Source: Streptomyces sp. NRRL F-4489 (lineage in GTDB: Bacteria > Actinomycetota > Actinomycetes > Streptomycetales > Streptomycetaceae). Taken from it: DNA of 62,597 nucleotides. The notes under the pieces are model-generated. The model saw only the letters and a list, made by a program, of their open reading frames with translations. It searched no databases and had not been told where the DNA came from. The stretch is from contig NZ_LLZI01000223.1 in assembly GCF_001509485.1 (NCBI RefSeq), positions 1 to 62,597 on the forward strand. The letters run 5' to 3'. Of the stretch, positions 54,192 to 62,597 are shown piece after piece (positions within the stretch are counted from its first letter, which is position 1; every line of letters begins with the position of its first letter). A program made the translations under genes and the position numbers.

Positions 54192-56399
54192 TCAGTCACT
54201 CCAGGGAACGAGCGGATAGATGGACCGCACGACGCCGGTGTCGCGCGAGATCTGGAACTGCACCATCTTGCCCTCCACCACCGCCACCGCCTGGACCATC
54301 CTGGTCTGCGGGTCGTAGCCGATCACCCGGGGGTTGTTCCGCATCGCCTGCTGCGCGATCGACGCCAGCCGCTCATCGGTCATCTTCGCCGGCCAGAGGT
54401 CCTTCTGCGACGTCACTCCGGCGCCGCCGGGGAAGTGGTTGCGGCGCACATGCGCGGTGTCCAGCCCCTCGTACTGCCGGGGCACGCGGATGCCCTTCAG
54501 GCTTTTGGCATCGCGCTTCATCGCGCAGTTGTGCACCAGGACCGGGGTGTCGCCGGCCAGCACGTAGTACGTGTGCACCCCGTCGACGCTGAGGTTGTAG
54601 GTGCGGGCGGCGGCGCGGTACGGGCGCACCTCCCGGACCGTCGCGGTGCCCTGGCCGGTGGTCTGGAGCCGGTCGCCGGGCCGCAGGGCGGCCGCCTGCT
54701 TCCAGCTCCCGGCCGCGGCGTCGTAGAACAGGTGGTGCGCGGTGGAACGGATCGTGCCGCTGCCGTGCGGGCCGGCGACGGTGAGCCGGACGAAGTCGCG
54801 GTCGGTGTCGGTGACGATGACCGCGCCGACGCCGTGCCGCTGGAGCGTGCCGCTGCCGGGCGCGGCGTTGCGGATCTCGTCGCCGGGCCGCAGCTTCTCG
54901 ATGGCCTCGGCGCCCTCACTGCCCCCGCCCGCCGTCAGCACCGGCGTCCCGGCCACGAAGCTGTCCCGGGCGCAGTCCGGAGCCGGACCGGCGTTCTCCT
55001 TCGCCGTCTCGACCGCCCTGTTCCGGTCGGCCTGCTGGGCCTTGACCCGCCGCTCGATCTCGGCCCGGGCGGAGGCCATCGCCATGATCTGCACCTGCGC
55101 CCGGAAGTTGATCGTGTACGGGATCCGGACCGGCCGGCGGGTCGCCCGGGCCTGGGCCTCGGCCTCCCGCTGCTTCTGCGCCTTGATCCGCTGGACGATC
55201 GGGGCCGTCCCCGCGGCGACGCAGCTCATCGTCCCGCCGCCGTTGACCGGCAGCGTCGCGGTCGCCGAACAGCCGCCGCCGGACTCGCCGTTGACGGTCA
55301 CCTGGGCCGTCATGGAGGCGTTGACCGTGCCGGACACCCGTGCGCCGGGGGCGGCCGTGGTGGAGGTGACGACGTTCTCGGTGACCGTGCAGGACTGCGA
55401 ACAGCTCAGATTGCCGGACTGGTTGAAGTTGAAGCGGATGCCGAGGTCGACGGCGCGGTCCAGGGTCCTGGTCTGGCCGATCAGGTCGTCGTAGGCGGAG
55501 CCGACCTGGTCGGGGGACATGGGGGTGAGGTCGAGGCCGCCGGCCCCGGCAGCCGTCGCGACTGCTCCGGCCGGGGCTCCCGCCGGCCGCAGGGCAGCCG
55601 CCGCCTGTACCGGGGACGCGCCCCGGCCGGCCGTCGCGCCGCCGGTGGTGCCGCCCGCCGGGCCGAGGGGCTCCAGGCGCAGCACCCGGTAGGGCGCGGA
55701 CGCCGAGACGTACAGCCGCCCCCGGGGCGTCAGGACGGACAGCGCCATCGGTCCGCCGGGCCGCACCGGCGCGGCCTTGAGGTGCGGAAAGGCCGTGATC
55801 CGGTCCAGTCCGGACCACAGCGCGGACGCCAGCTCGGCGGGCGAGCCGGGGACGTCGGCGAGCCGGCGGGTCAGCCGGCTGTCCCCGGTGACCCACATGC
55901 CTTCCAGCGTTGATGCCCGGACGCCGTTCGGGAGGTCGGTCAGCAGCTCCTGCGGCGGTTTGGCGTAGGTCTTCCCGCCGACCCGGAGGACGGCGAACTT
56001 CCGCCCTTCCATGGTGAGTTGGCCGTGCGCCTCACCGCCATCGGTGACGGTCACGTCCCACGCCGTCCCGCCGGGGGCGGAGCCGACGTAGTGCGCCATG
56101 GGCTCCTCGGCGAGGTTGTAGAGCGCCAGGTAGAACGGGGCGCGGTCGCCCTCGGACTCCTCCCGCGGCCCCGCCGCCCGCCACAGCAGCGTTCCCGCGA
56201 CCAGCGCCAGGGCCAGGACGCCGGCCCCCGCCGCCAGCAGCCAGGGCGGCCGCCGCCACCAGCTCTTGCGCGCGGGTGGCTCCGGCGCACTCGCCGGCAC
56301 CGCCCCCCACGGGTCGTACGCCGCCGGTGCGGCCCCTCTCCAGGGCTCCTGCTCCCCGCCCCCGGGCCCCTGGCCCGTACCCGTTGCTCCCCCGTACAT
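54192..56399 (-). CDS. Membrane-anchored Hint-domain protein with toxin-like C-terminus
   Basis: A 735-residue polymorphic-toxin-like protein. One membrane anchor lies at about residues 48-72 (WLLAAGAGVLALALVAG). A large extracellular or linker region follows, with a coiled-coil part near 425-470. The Hint (intein-like) domain is at about 476-625, from CARDSFVAGTPVLTAGG to TPVLVHNC. The last 110 residues (626-735) carry AHVRRNHFPGGAGVTSQ and end VVRSIYPLVPWSD, with His residues typical of RNase-type tails of the Barnase/EndoU/RelE group; that call is tentative. Hint can release the tail by self-cleavage. Start GTG/ATG near 56399. Confidence 0.75.
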   Translation of the reverse strand: MYGGATGTGQGPGGGEQEPWRGAAPAAYDPWGAVPASAPEPPARKSWWRRPPWLLAAGAGVLALALVAGTLLWRAAGPREESEGDRAPFYLALYNLAEEPMAHYVGSAPGGTAWDVTVTDGGEAHGQLTMEGRKFAVLRVGGKTYAKPPQELLTDLPNGVRASTLEGMWVTGDSRLTRRLADVPGSPAELASALWSGLDRITAFPHLKAAPVRPGGPMALSVLTPRGRLYVSASAPYRVLRLEPLGPAGGTTGGATAGRGASPVQAAAALRPAGAPAGAVATAAGAGGLDLTPMSPDQVGSAYDDLIGQTRTLDRAVDLGIRFNFNQSGNLSCSQSCTVTENVVTSTTAAPGARVSGTVNASMTAQVTVNGESGGGCSATATLPVNGGGTMSCVAAGTAPIVQRIKAQKQREAEAQARATRRPVRIPYTINFRAQVQIMAMASARAEIERRVKAQQADRNRAVETAKENAGPAPDCARDSFVAGTPVLTAGGGSEGAEAIEKLRPGDEIRNAAPGSGTLQRHGVGAVIVTDTDRDFVRLTVAGPHGSGTIRSTAHHLFYDAAAGSWKQAAALRPGDRLQTTGQGTATVREVRPYRAAARTYNLSVDGVHTYYVLAGDTPVLVHNCAMKRDAKSLKGIRVPRQYEGLDTAHVRRNHFPGGAGVTSQKDLWPAKMTDERLASIAQQAMRNNPRVIGYDPQTRMVQAVAVVEGKMVQFQISRDTGVVRSIYPLVPWSD

Positions 56400-56631
56400 C
56401 TCCGCCCCCTGCGGCTGCTAGTAATAGAACGTCGGTCTCGCGGTCTCGCGGTTCTGGTTTCCTGGTGACGGGTGGTCGGTCGTCCGTCCGGTGGTCAACT
56501 GCCGTACGCCGTCCAGCAGCACGATCCCGTACCGGGCCCGTACCGGCCACCCGTATCCCGCAAGTGGGACGGTGTCGTGACAGGCGGCATGCCGCGACCG
56601 GTGGCCGCCGCCGGGGAGTGGGGAGGGAACA

Positions 56632-57282
56632 GTGGCCGAACCGCAGCGCGGAGCCGCCCGGTCCGGGCCGCTGCCCAGCGGGCGGCACCGCCTCAGCCGG
56701 GAAGAGGTCGTGGCGTCCCAGCGGGCGCGGATGCTGATCGCCACCGCGGAGGCGATGCGGGACAAGGGCTACGCGGGGACGTCCGTCGCCGACATCATCC
56801 GGCGGGCGGGCGTCTCGCGCGAGACCTTCTACCAGCAGTTCCGTTCCAAGGAGGACTGCTTCGTGCAGGCCCTCGACGCCGCCACCGACCGGCTCGCGGG
56901 ACGGCTGGCGGCCGCCTGGCAGCCACCGGACGCCGGTGCGACCGCCGCCCCCGAGGAGTCCTTCCGCCGCCTGCTCCGCCTCTACCTCGACACCCTCGCC
57001 GAACACGCCGCGTTCGCCCGGCTGTTCCTCGTCGAGGTGTACGCGGCCGGGCCGGAGGCGATGGCCCGGCGGATGCGGTGGCAGCGGTGGTTCGCTGACG
57101 GTATCGCCGGGATCTTCCCGGCGGCGCCGGACGGCGGTGCGGACGAGCGGCGGTTCCACTGCGAGGCCCTGGTCGCGGCCGCCGCGCACCTGGTGACGGT
57201 GCACCTGGTCGCGGACGATCCGGCGGCCCTGCGCGCGCTGGAGGATCCGCTCGTCCGCCTCGCGGTGCGGCTCCTGGGGTGA
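56632..57282 (+). CDS. TetR-family transcriptional regulator
   Basis: A 216-residue regulator. Residues 25-75 form the TetR HTH: ARMLIATAEAMRDKGYAGTSVADIIRRAGVSRETFYQQF. The C-terminal ligand domain is helical, with AFARLFLVEVYAAG. GGGAGGG lies before GTG 56632. It is divergent from the toxin-like gene and converges on the cutinase-like gene. Its target is unknown. Confidence 0.88.
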   Translation: MAEPQRGAARSGPLPSGRHRLSREEVVASQRARMLIATAEAMRDKGYAGTSVADIIRRAGVSRETFYQQFRSKEDCFVQALDAATDRLAGRLAAAWQPPDAGATAAPEESFRRLLRLYLDTLAEHAAFARLFLVEVYAAGPEAMARRMRWQRWFADGIAGIFPAAPDGGADERRFHCEALVAAAAHLVTVHLVADDPAALRALEDPLVRLAVRLLG

Positions 57283-57354
57283 CCGGCCGGCCGCCGGGAA
57301 CGGACCGGACGCCGGGAGCTGCCCGGCCACCGGGGACCGGCCGGCCACCGGACG

Positions 57355-58188
57355 TCAGCCGGCCGTCTGCCGGGCCCCGGCCGCGCCGCTCCCGGTCAGC
57401 TGCTGGGACGTCCGGCCGGGCAGCGGCAGCCCGGGCCCGCAGACCGGGACCTTCGGCGGCTGGTGGTTGAGCTGCTCGCCGCCGCCCTGGACGGCGTGCG
57501 GGTCGATGGCGTAGCCGTGGTCGCCGGTGAAGTAGCCGACCACGCCGTTGGCGAAGCACAGCAGGTTCGAGAGCGTGTTCTCGGAGTAGCAGATGCCGTC
57601 GTTGGTGTTGCAGATCTCCTTGACGGTCAGATCGCCGAAGCCGCGCGCGCCCTTCATCGTCATGCCCGGCAGGATCGTCGGCAGATTCGTCTCGATGCCG
57701 CCCGGGCCGCCGTTCGTGCCGGGCCGCCGCGGGTCGCCGTAGAGCACGCCGTTGATCTGGCCGTGCGGGACGGCGTTGGTCCGGGACAGGGCGGCCAGTT
57801 CGTCGCCGGCGACGATCGCGCCCTGCGAGTAGCCGGCCACGGTGACGTGGCTGCCGGAACAGGCGCCGTGGAAGTCCTTGACCGCCTTGTCGAGGGTGGC
57901 GATGCCCTCGGCCACGGAGTCGTCCAGCGTCTTGGTGTCGCCGGGGTACGGGGCGATGGACGCCGAGTAGTGGATCTTGGTGAACGACACGCCCGCCGGG
58001 AGCCTGGCGTTGGAGGCGTCGTAGATCGCGGCGTCCTGGTCGAGGTGGCCGCCCACCTCGAAGATCATCGTCTCCGGGCAGCCGGCCCGGGTCTGCGGCT
58101 GCGCGGTGGCCGCGAGGGCGTGCGGTGCGCTCAGGCCGAGGGCGGGCAGTGCGAGGAGTAACGCGAGGACGGGTCGGGCCTTTCGCAT
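57355..58188 (-). CDS. Secreted cutinase-like / PE-PPE-like esterase, TTA codon
   Basis: A 277-residue secreted alpha/beta hydrolase. Signal peptide is MRKARPVLALLLALPALGLS with cleavage near ALAA (about residue 27). The nucleophile elbow is GYSQG with Ser121; CPETMIFEVGGHLDQ precedes it and YAIDPHAVQG lies near the end, matching cutinase and actinobacterial PE-PPE-type esterases. Codon 10 is TTA (58159-58161), so expression probably depends on bldA. ATG 58188 follows GGAGAAGAGG. Likely hydrolyses lipids or polyesters outside the cell. Confidence 0.8.
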   Translation of the reverse strand: MRKARPVLALLLALPALGLSAPHALAATAQPQTRAGCPETMIFEVGGHLDQDAAIYDASNARLPAGVSFTKIHYSASIAPYPGDTKTLDDSVAEGIATLDKAVKDFHGACSGSHVTVAGYSQGAIVAGDELAALSRTNAVPHGQINGVLYGDPRRPGTNGGPGGIETNLPTILPGMTMKGARGFGDLTVKEICNTNDGICYSENTLSNLLCFANGVVGYFTGDHGYAIDPHAVQGGGEQLNHQPPKVPVCGPGLPLPGRTSQQLTGSGAAGARQTAG

Positions 58189-58466
58189 GGGCGCCTCTTC
58201 TCCAAGTGGCTTGCCAGGCACGGGAGTTCATGCCGGTGCGACGCAAAGGTAGCGTCGCGGACCTTCGGCGAACAGAGGTGTTCGTGAAAGTTTGGTGTGC
58301 GGCCGCCGGCGCCCGGGCCGACGGTCAGGGCCGGACGCGCGCCCCGGGAAGCCGCCCCGCGCCGGGAACCACCAGCGGAATCCGTACGACTACCTGTGCC
58401 GGGCCACGTGGGTGGCCCGCGGCCGGCGGACCGGCCGGAGCGTCACAGCGGTAGGGGAGAAGGCCC

Positions 58467-59537
58467 ATGCGCCCAGTGAAGTGGTGCGGACTCGCGATGG
58501 TGGTCGCGCTGACCGCCACGGCGTGCGGTGGAGGCAGCGGTGAGCGCGCCACGGGGGCGGACGGCGGCCCTCCGGGCCACGGCGGCTTTCCGGTGAAGGT
58601 CGCGGACTGCAAGGGCGTGCAGACCACGTTCACGGCGCCGCCGCGCAAGATCGTGACCAGTAACGCGGCGGCGCTGGAGATGCTGCTGCGGCTGGGCGCC
58701 GGCGACCGGGTCGTCGGCACCGGCTTCCCGCCCGGCAAGGGCACGCTCCCCGGAGAGCTGGGGAAGCGGGCGGCGAACGTCCCGGTGCTCGGCAAGGCCG
58801 TCATCCCGAAGGAGAAGCTGCTCGGCTCGGGCGCGGATCTCTATATCGACACCTTCGCCGCCATGGGGTCGATGGGCGGCGCGGGCGACGCGCCCACGGA
58901 CGAGGAGTTCAAGGCGGCGGGCATCCGCCACCTCTACCTGGCCTCCACGGCCTGCGCCCCGATGGCCAAGGGGCCGCAGCGGGACCTGTCCGGCGTCGAG
59001 GGGGACCTCACCCGGCTGGGCGCCGTCACCGGCACCGCGCCGCGCGCCCGGGAACTCGTCGCGGACATGCAGGCCAAGGTCGGGGCCGTCCGCAAAGCGG
59101 TCGGGAACGTTCCGGAGGCGCAGCGGCCGGGCTACTTCTTCTTCGACTTCGACGCCGGCACCAAGCAGCCGATGGCCGTCTGCAACCGGCAGGTCGCCAA
59201 CGCCGTGATCACCCTGGCCGGCGCCCGCAACGTCTTCGCCGACTGCGACGGCGACTTCAAGCCGGTCTCCTGGGAGGACGTGGTGGCCCGGAACCCGGAC
59301 TGGATCCAGCTGGGCATCCGCGACCGCGGCGACGCGGCGGCCAACGCCACGGCGTACGACCAGGCCGCCGCGTTCCTCAAGACGTTCCCCGCGACGAAGG
59401 GGCTGGCGGCGGTGCGGAACGGCAAGTTCCTGCGGATCGGCTCGGAGCCCACCACCATCGCCGGCACCCGCACCGCGGACACCGTCGAGGAGATCGCCCA
59501 CACCCTCTACCCGGCGCGCTTCAAGGCGGCGCGGTAG
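58467..59537 (+). CDS. ABC metal-chelate-binding lipoprotein
   Basis: A 356-residue lipoprotein with lipobox TATAC (Cys20). The mature part is the TroA/FepB-type clamshell (RKIVTSNAAALEMLLRLGAGDRVVGTG, then SWEDVVARNPDWIQLGI). Five cysteines in the mature protein are unusual for this fold. It would deliver an Fe or cobalamin-type chelate to the permease. Its stop overlaps the next start (TAGTG). Confidence 0.85.
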   Translation: MRPVKWCGLAMVVALTATACGGGSGERATGADGGPPGHGGFPVKVADCKGVQTTFTAPPRKIVTSNAAALEMLLRLGAGDRVVGTGFPPGKGTLPGELGKRAANVPVLGKAVIPKEKLLGSGADLYIDTFAAMGSMGGAGDAPTDEEFKAAGIRHLYLASTACAPMAKGPQRDLSGVEGDLTRLGAVTGTAPRARELVADMQAKVGAVRKAVGNVPEAQRPGYFFFDFDAGTKQPMAVCNRQVANAVITLAGARNVFADCDGDFKPVSWEDVVARNPDWIQLGIRDRGDAAANATAYDQAAAFLKTFPATKGLAAVRNGKFLRIGSEPTTIAGTRTADTVEEIAHTLYPARFKAAR

Positions 59538-60616
59538 TGCGGGGGGTGGCGGCCGAGCCCGTCCCCGCGCCGGACACCGGGCGCCGGCCGCGCGTCGTCC
59601 GCGCCGGCGCGTGCGCCCTCCTCCTCGCCGCCGCGCTGCTGGCGGCCCTGACCGCCGCCGTATCGCTGGGGTCCACCGATATCGCGCCCGGCCACGTCTG
59701 GTCGGTGGTCCTGGACCGGCTCGGCGGGGCGCCGCCCCGGCCCGGGACCGACGACCTCATCGTCTGGCAACTCCGCGTCCCACGCGCCCTGTTGGCGGCC
59801 GCGGTCGGCGCCGGACTGGGCCTGGTCGGCACCGCGACCCAGGCCCTGGTCCGCAACCCGCTCGCCGACCCGTACCTGCTGGGCATCTCCAACGGCGCCT
59901 CGCTGGGCGCGGTCGCCGCGATCGTGCTGGGCGCGGGCGCCGGCGGGGCGCTGGGCCTCGGCCTGTCGGCGGCGGCCTTCGCCGGGGCGCTGCTCGCGTT
60001 CGCCCTGGTGTGGTGCATGGCGCGCCGGGGCGGCGGATTCTCGCCGCTGCGGCTGGTGCTCGCCGGCGTCGGCATCGGCCAGTTCCTCTCCGGTTTCACC
60101 AGCTACCTCGTCCTCCAGGCCGGCGACGAGCAGCAGACCCGCGGAGTGCTGTTCTGGCTGATGGGCAGCCTGAGCGGCGCCACCTGGGGGACGCTGTGGC
60201 TGCCGGTGCTCGCGGTCGCCGGGGGCCTGCTGGCCCTCCAGGCCCGCGCCCGCGCCATGAACGCGCTGCTGATGGGCGATGAGACCGCCGCCGGCCTCGG
60301 CGTGGACGTCACCCGGCTGCGCCGCGAACTGTTCGTGGTGACCAGCCTGCTGACGGGCGTCCTGGTCGCGGTCTCCGGTGCCATCGCCTTCGTCGGCCTG
60401 ATGGTGCCGCATCTGTGCCGGCTGGTGCTGGGCGGCGACCACCGCCGGCTCCTCCCGGTGGCGGCGCTCACCGGGGCGCTGCTCCTGGTGGTCGTCGATG
60501 TCGTCTGCCGGACGGCCATGGACGGTCAGGAACTCCCCGTAGGGGTCGTCACGGCCATGATCGGCGCCCCGGCGCTGCTGTTCATCCTGGACCGGCGGCT
60601 GGGGGCGGAGCGTTGA
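59537..60616 (+). CDS. FecCD-family ABC permease
   Basis: A 359-residue permease with about nine membrane segments. The family motif is LRVPRALLAAAVGAGLGLVGTATQALVRNPLADPYLLGISNGASLGAV near residue 75, and MVPHLCRLVLGGDHRRLLP near residue 292, as in FecCD/BtuC proteins for iron-siderophore or vitamin B12 uptake. GTG 59537 overlaps the binding-protein stop by one base. It is coupled to the binding protein and ATPase. Confidence 0.92.
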   Translation: MRGVAAEPVPAPDTGRRPRVVRAGACALLLAAALLAALTAAVSLGSTDIAPGHVWSVVLDRLGGAPPRPGTDDLIVWQLRVPRALLAAAVGAGLGLVGTATQALVRNPLADPYLLGISNGASLGAVAAIVLGAGAGGALGLGLSAAAFAGALLAFALVWCMARRGGGFSPLRLVLAGVGIGQFLSGFTSYLVLQAGDEQQTRGVLFWLMGSLSGATWGTLWLPVLAVAGGLLALQARARAMNALLMGDETAAGLGVDVTRLRRELFVVTSLLTGVLVAVSGAIAFVGLMVPHLCRLVLGGDHRRLLPVAALTGALLLVVVDVVCRTAMDGQELPVGVVTAMIGAPALLFILDRRLGAER

Positions 60617-60656
60617 GGATCGACGCGGACCGGGACGGGGACGGGAGCGGGAACGG

Positions 60657-61505
60657 GTGGATGTGACGGGAGCGATGAAGAGCCATACCGAGGAATCGCG
60701 GACCGGCGGCGCGGAGCCGGGCGGAGCGATGCGGATCGACATCGAGGACCTGCGGGTCAGCTACTCCGGGCGCGATGTGGTCTCCGGCGTCCGGCTGATG
60801 GCGGCGGCCGGCGAGATCGTGGGGCTGGTCGGCCCCAACGGGAGCGGCAAGTCCACCGTCCTGCGGACCGTCTACCGCCATCTGCGCCCCACCGCCGGCC
60901 GGGTCCTGCTCGACGGTACGGACCTCGGCACCCTGCCCCCGGCCCGTACCGCCCGCCATATCGCGGCCCTGCCGCAGGAACGCGCCGCCGCCTTCGAGCT
61001 GACCGTCCGCGAGGTGGTGGCGATGGGCCGGACGCCGTACAAACGGGCCTTCGCGGCCGAGGACCGCACCGACCGGGAGGCGGTGGCCGGGGCGCTGGCC
61101 GCGGTCGGGATGGCCGGCGCGGCGGCCCGCCGGTTCTCCGCGCTCTCCGGTGGTGAGCGGCAACGCGTGCTGCTGGCCCGGGCGTTCGCCCAGGATCCGG
61201 ACGTGCTGGTGCTGGACGAGCCGACCAACCACCTCGACGTCCGCCACCAGGTCGAACTGCTCGCCCTGCTCCGCGACCGGGCCCGCACCACGCTGATCTC
61301 GCTGCACGACCTCAACGCCGCGGCCTCGCTCTGCGACCGGCTGCACGTCCTGCACGCCGGGCGCCTGGTGGCGTCCGGGCCGCCCCGTACAGTGCTGACG
61401 CCGGAGCTGCTGGCGGAGGTGTTCGGCGTCCGCGCGGCGGTCACGGAACACCCGCTGACGGGTGATCCGCTGATCGCATTCGATCATCGGGGGGTGCCGG
61501 TGTGA
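60657..61505 (+). CDS. ABC ATPase of the metal-chelate importer
   Basis: A 282-residue FecE/BtuD-type ATPase with Walker A GPNGSGKST, signature LSGGERQRVLLARAF, Walker B VLVLDEPTNHLD and the switch His in LISLHDLNAAASLCDRL. GTG 60657 is used; ATG 60675 and ATG 60729 (MRIDIEDL) are possible. It completes the importer. Confidence 0.9.
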   Translation: MDVTGAMKSHTEESRTGGAEPGGAMRIDIEDLRVSYSGRDVVSGVRLMAAAGEIVGLVGPNGSGKSTVLRTVYRHLRPTAGRVLLDGTDLGTLPPARTARHIAALPQERAAAFELTVREVVAMGRTPYKRAFAAEDRTDREAVAGALAAVGMAGAAARRFSALSGGERQRVLLARAFAQDPDVLVLDEPTNHLDVRHQVELLALLRDRARTTLISLHDLNAAASLCDRLHVLHAGRLVASGPPRTVLTPELLAEVFGVRAAVTEHPLTGDPLIAFDHRGVPV

Positions 61506-61571
61506 GGGGCCGGGGCAGGGGCCGGGGGCGGTCTGGCCGGGGGCGGTCTGGCCGGTCCCGGTCCCGGTCCC

Positions 61572-61612
61572 GGGCCGGGAGGCGGGTCCGGTGTCGGCCC
61601 GCCTCCCGGCCC
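61572..61612. terminator. Strong bidirectional hairpin terminator
   Basis: Perfect 15-bp inverted repeat (GGGCCGGGAGGCGGG at 61572-61586, its complement at 61598-61612) with an 11-nt loop. It lies between the ABC operon and the convergent isocyanide synthase gene. Confidence 0.8.
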
Positions 61613-61621
61613 GTCGGCGTG

Positions 61622-62597
61622 TTACGCCGCCACGGTGGTGAAGTGGCTCGGCCGGCCGTCGCGCGTCACCAGCCGGCCGCGCCGCTCGGCATCCACCCGC
61701 CGCATCAACTCCCAGCGCCCCTCGGCGTGTTCCAGTACGCAGGCGTGCCACGGCGTCATCCACACATCCGGAGCGTCCAGCAGCCGGATGCCGAACTTGG
61801 CCGAGCCCCTGGGCTGCGGATGGATGGACAGCCGGACCGCCCCGGGGTGGTACCGCTCGATCAGCTCCCCCCAGGCCCGGCTCCGCCGGATCACCCCGTA
61901 GGCGCGGGCCCGGCACTCCCGTTGGAGCGCCGAACGCGTCCCGGTGTACGCGCCGGTGTCGGTGTCCTCGAAGAGGAACCGGGTGATCCCCTGGTACAGC
62001 CGCCGGGCCGTCTCATCGGCGCGGGTCTCGGCCCGCAGCACCTCCAGCGCCGGCGCGTGCTCCGCCTCCACCGCGGCCCGCTTCTCGTCGTACGACAGCC
62101 CCCCGTACGCCGCGCGGAGGTCGTAGACCGCCAGCCGGTCCGCGAGCCGCTCCCGCGCGATCAGCGCCCGCAGCCCGTCCCCGTACGCGTCGATATCGGC
62201 GTCCGGGACCCGGATGAGATCGCTGAAGACATGGCCGTCCGAGCAGATGACCACCCGGGCACCGGGCGGGTACACGGCCGCGATCCGGGCGCACAGGCCG
62301 TGCAGGAAGCGCAGCGAGAGGCGTTCGCCCTCATCGGGGAGGGGGCCCAGCACCTTCGCGGGATTGGGGGATTTACAGGGGAAACCCGGCAGGGTGAACA
62401 GCACCGGCTCACCCGCCCCGACCCACCGCGCCAACTGCCGCACCTGGAGCGGGAAGGCATCGGGGCTGTCCCCGTGGGTGGTGGCGTCCAGCGTCCGCCG
62501 GTAGGGGAGGAGGACGCGGAGGATGCGCTCGCAGATGGCGCGTGTGGCGGGTGAGATGGGTGTGATGTGGGGGGCGGTGGGGGTGGCCGGGGGGGGC
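61622..62597 (-). CDS. Isocyanide synthase (IsnA/PvcA-type), 5' end outside the window
   Basis: At least 325 residues; the frame stays open to the right edge with no start in view. FPCKSPNPAKVLGPLPDEGERLSLRFL, then VVICSDGHVFSDLIRVPD are the hallmark of the DIT1/PvcA family (PF05141), which makes isonitriles from an amino acid such as Tyr or Trp and a sugar C1 donor. The C-terminal SIHPQPRGSAKFGI and WMTPWHACV are family-like. The ATP-independent isocyanide synthase usually works with a Fe(II)/2-oxoglutarate oxygenase; that partner may lie beyond the edge. It converges on a metal-chelate importer. Confidence 0.88.
   Translation of the reverse strand, partial: PPPATPTAPHITPISPATRAICERILRVLLPYRRTLDATTHGDSPDAFPLQVRQLARWVGAGEPVLFTLPGFPCKSPNPAKVLGPLPDEGERLSLRFLHGLCARIAAVYPPGARVVICSDGHVFSDLIRVPDADIDAYGDGLRALIARERLADRLAVYDLRAAYGGLSYDEKRAAVEAEHAPALEVLRAETRADETARRLYQGITRFLFEDTDTGAYTGTRSALQRECRARAYGVIRRSRAWGELIERYHPGAVRLSIHPQPRGSAKFGIRLLDAPDVWMTPWHACVLEHAEGRWELMRRVDAERRGRLVTRDGRPSHFTTVAA

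Overview
The window is very GC-rich DNA with GTG and TTG starts, tightly overlapping ATGA/GTGA operons and rare TTA codons. Together with its gene families (SPW-repeat protein, PucR, SpoIIE-type phosphatase, SARP-type ATPase, NHLM peptide exporter, I36 inhibitor), this points to a Streptomyces or close relative, probably an accessory-rich part of the chromosome. I see no rRNA, tRNA, CRISPR array, phage block or intact insertion sequence.

Layout. 0-5 kb: a pterin-synthase-like protein, an SPW membrane protein, a DUF3040-like protein, an O-methyltransferase with a TTA codon and a STAND ATPase. 5-9 kb (minus strand): a compact operon that starts with a 61-residue peptide, then three proteins of unknown function (two are paralogues) and a beta-lactamase-fold serine hydrolase. 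9-21 kb: a molybdenum island. It has two HTH-Mop proteins, a two-Mop molbindin, ModA, a fused ModB-ModC, a xanthine-dehydrogenase-type enzyme with its divergent PucR regulator, and a sulfite-oxidase-like Mo protein. 21-25 kb: a VOC protein, then carbonic anhydrase with a SulP transporter, and an array of nine 19-bp tandem repeats. 25-31 kb: a candidate RiPP cluster. A 53-residue peptide with two GCISAAP cores heads an operon with a PaaK-like adenylating enzyme, a small GRDP-like protein and an MFS exporter; a HypX-like protein is divergent and a winged-helix regulator follows. 32-46 kb: mostly ordinary genes (APC permease, acetyltransferases, I36 inhibitor, DinB-like protein, PAS/GAF/SpoIIE phosphatase, VOC protein, tdh-kbl threonine degradation, LysR, PHP protein). 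46-54 kb: an NHLM-type bacteriocin export locus with a cysteine-free double-glycine peptide, HlyD-like protein, C39 peptidase/ABC exporter, second ABC exporter and a cyclic-nucleotide-binding-fold protein. 54-56 kb: a membrane-anchored protein with a Hint domain and a toxin-like tail, plus a possible immunity gene. 56-62.6 kb: TetR, cutinase-like secreted esterase, a complete metal-chelate ABC importer, and an isocyanide synthase whose start lies beyond the right edge.

How the genes fit together. The molybdenum genes form one functional unit: uptake (ModA, ModBC), storage or sensing (Mop proteins) and use (two Mo enzymes). The 25-31 kb block reads as precursor, modifying enzymes, exporter and regulator, but it has no recognised RiPP cyclase, so it is my best candidate for an undescribed system. 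The 5-9 kb peptide-led operon is the second. The right-end importer facing an isocyanide synthase suggests isonitrile-based metal handling. Function calls rest on recognised motifs in the sequence and were not checked by database search.
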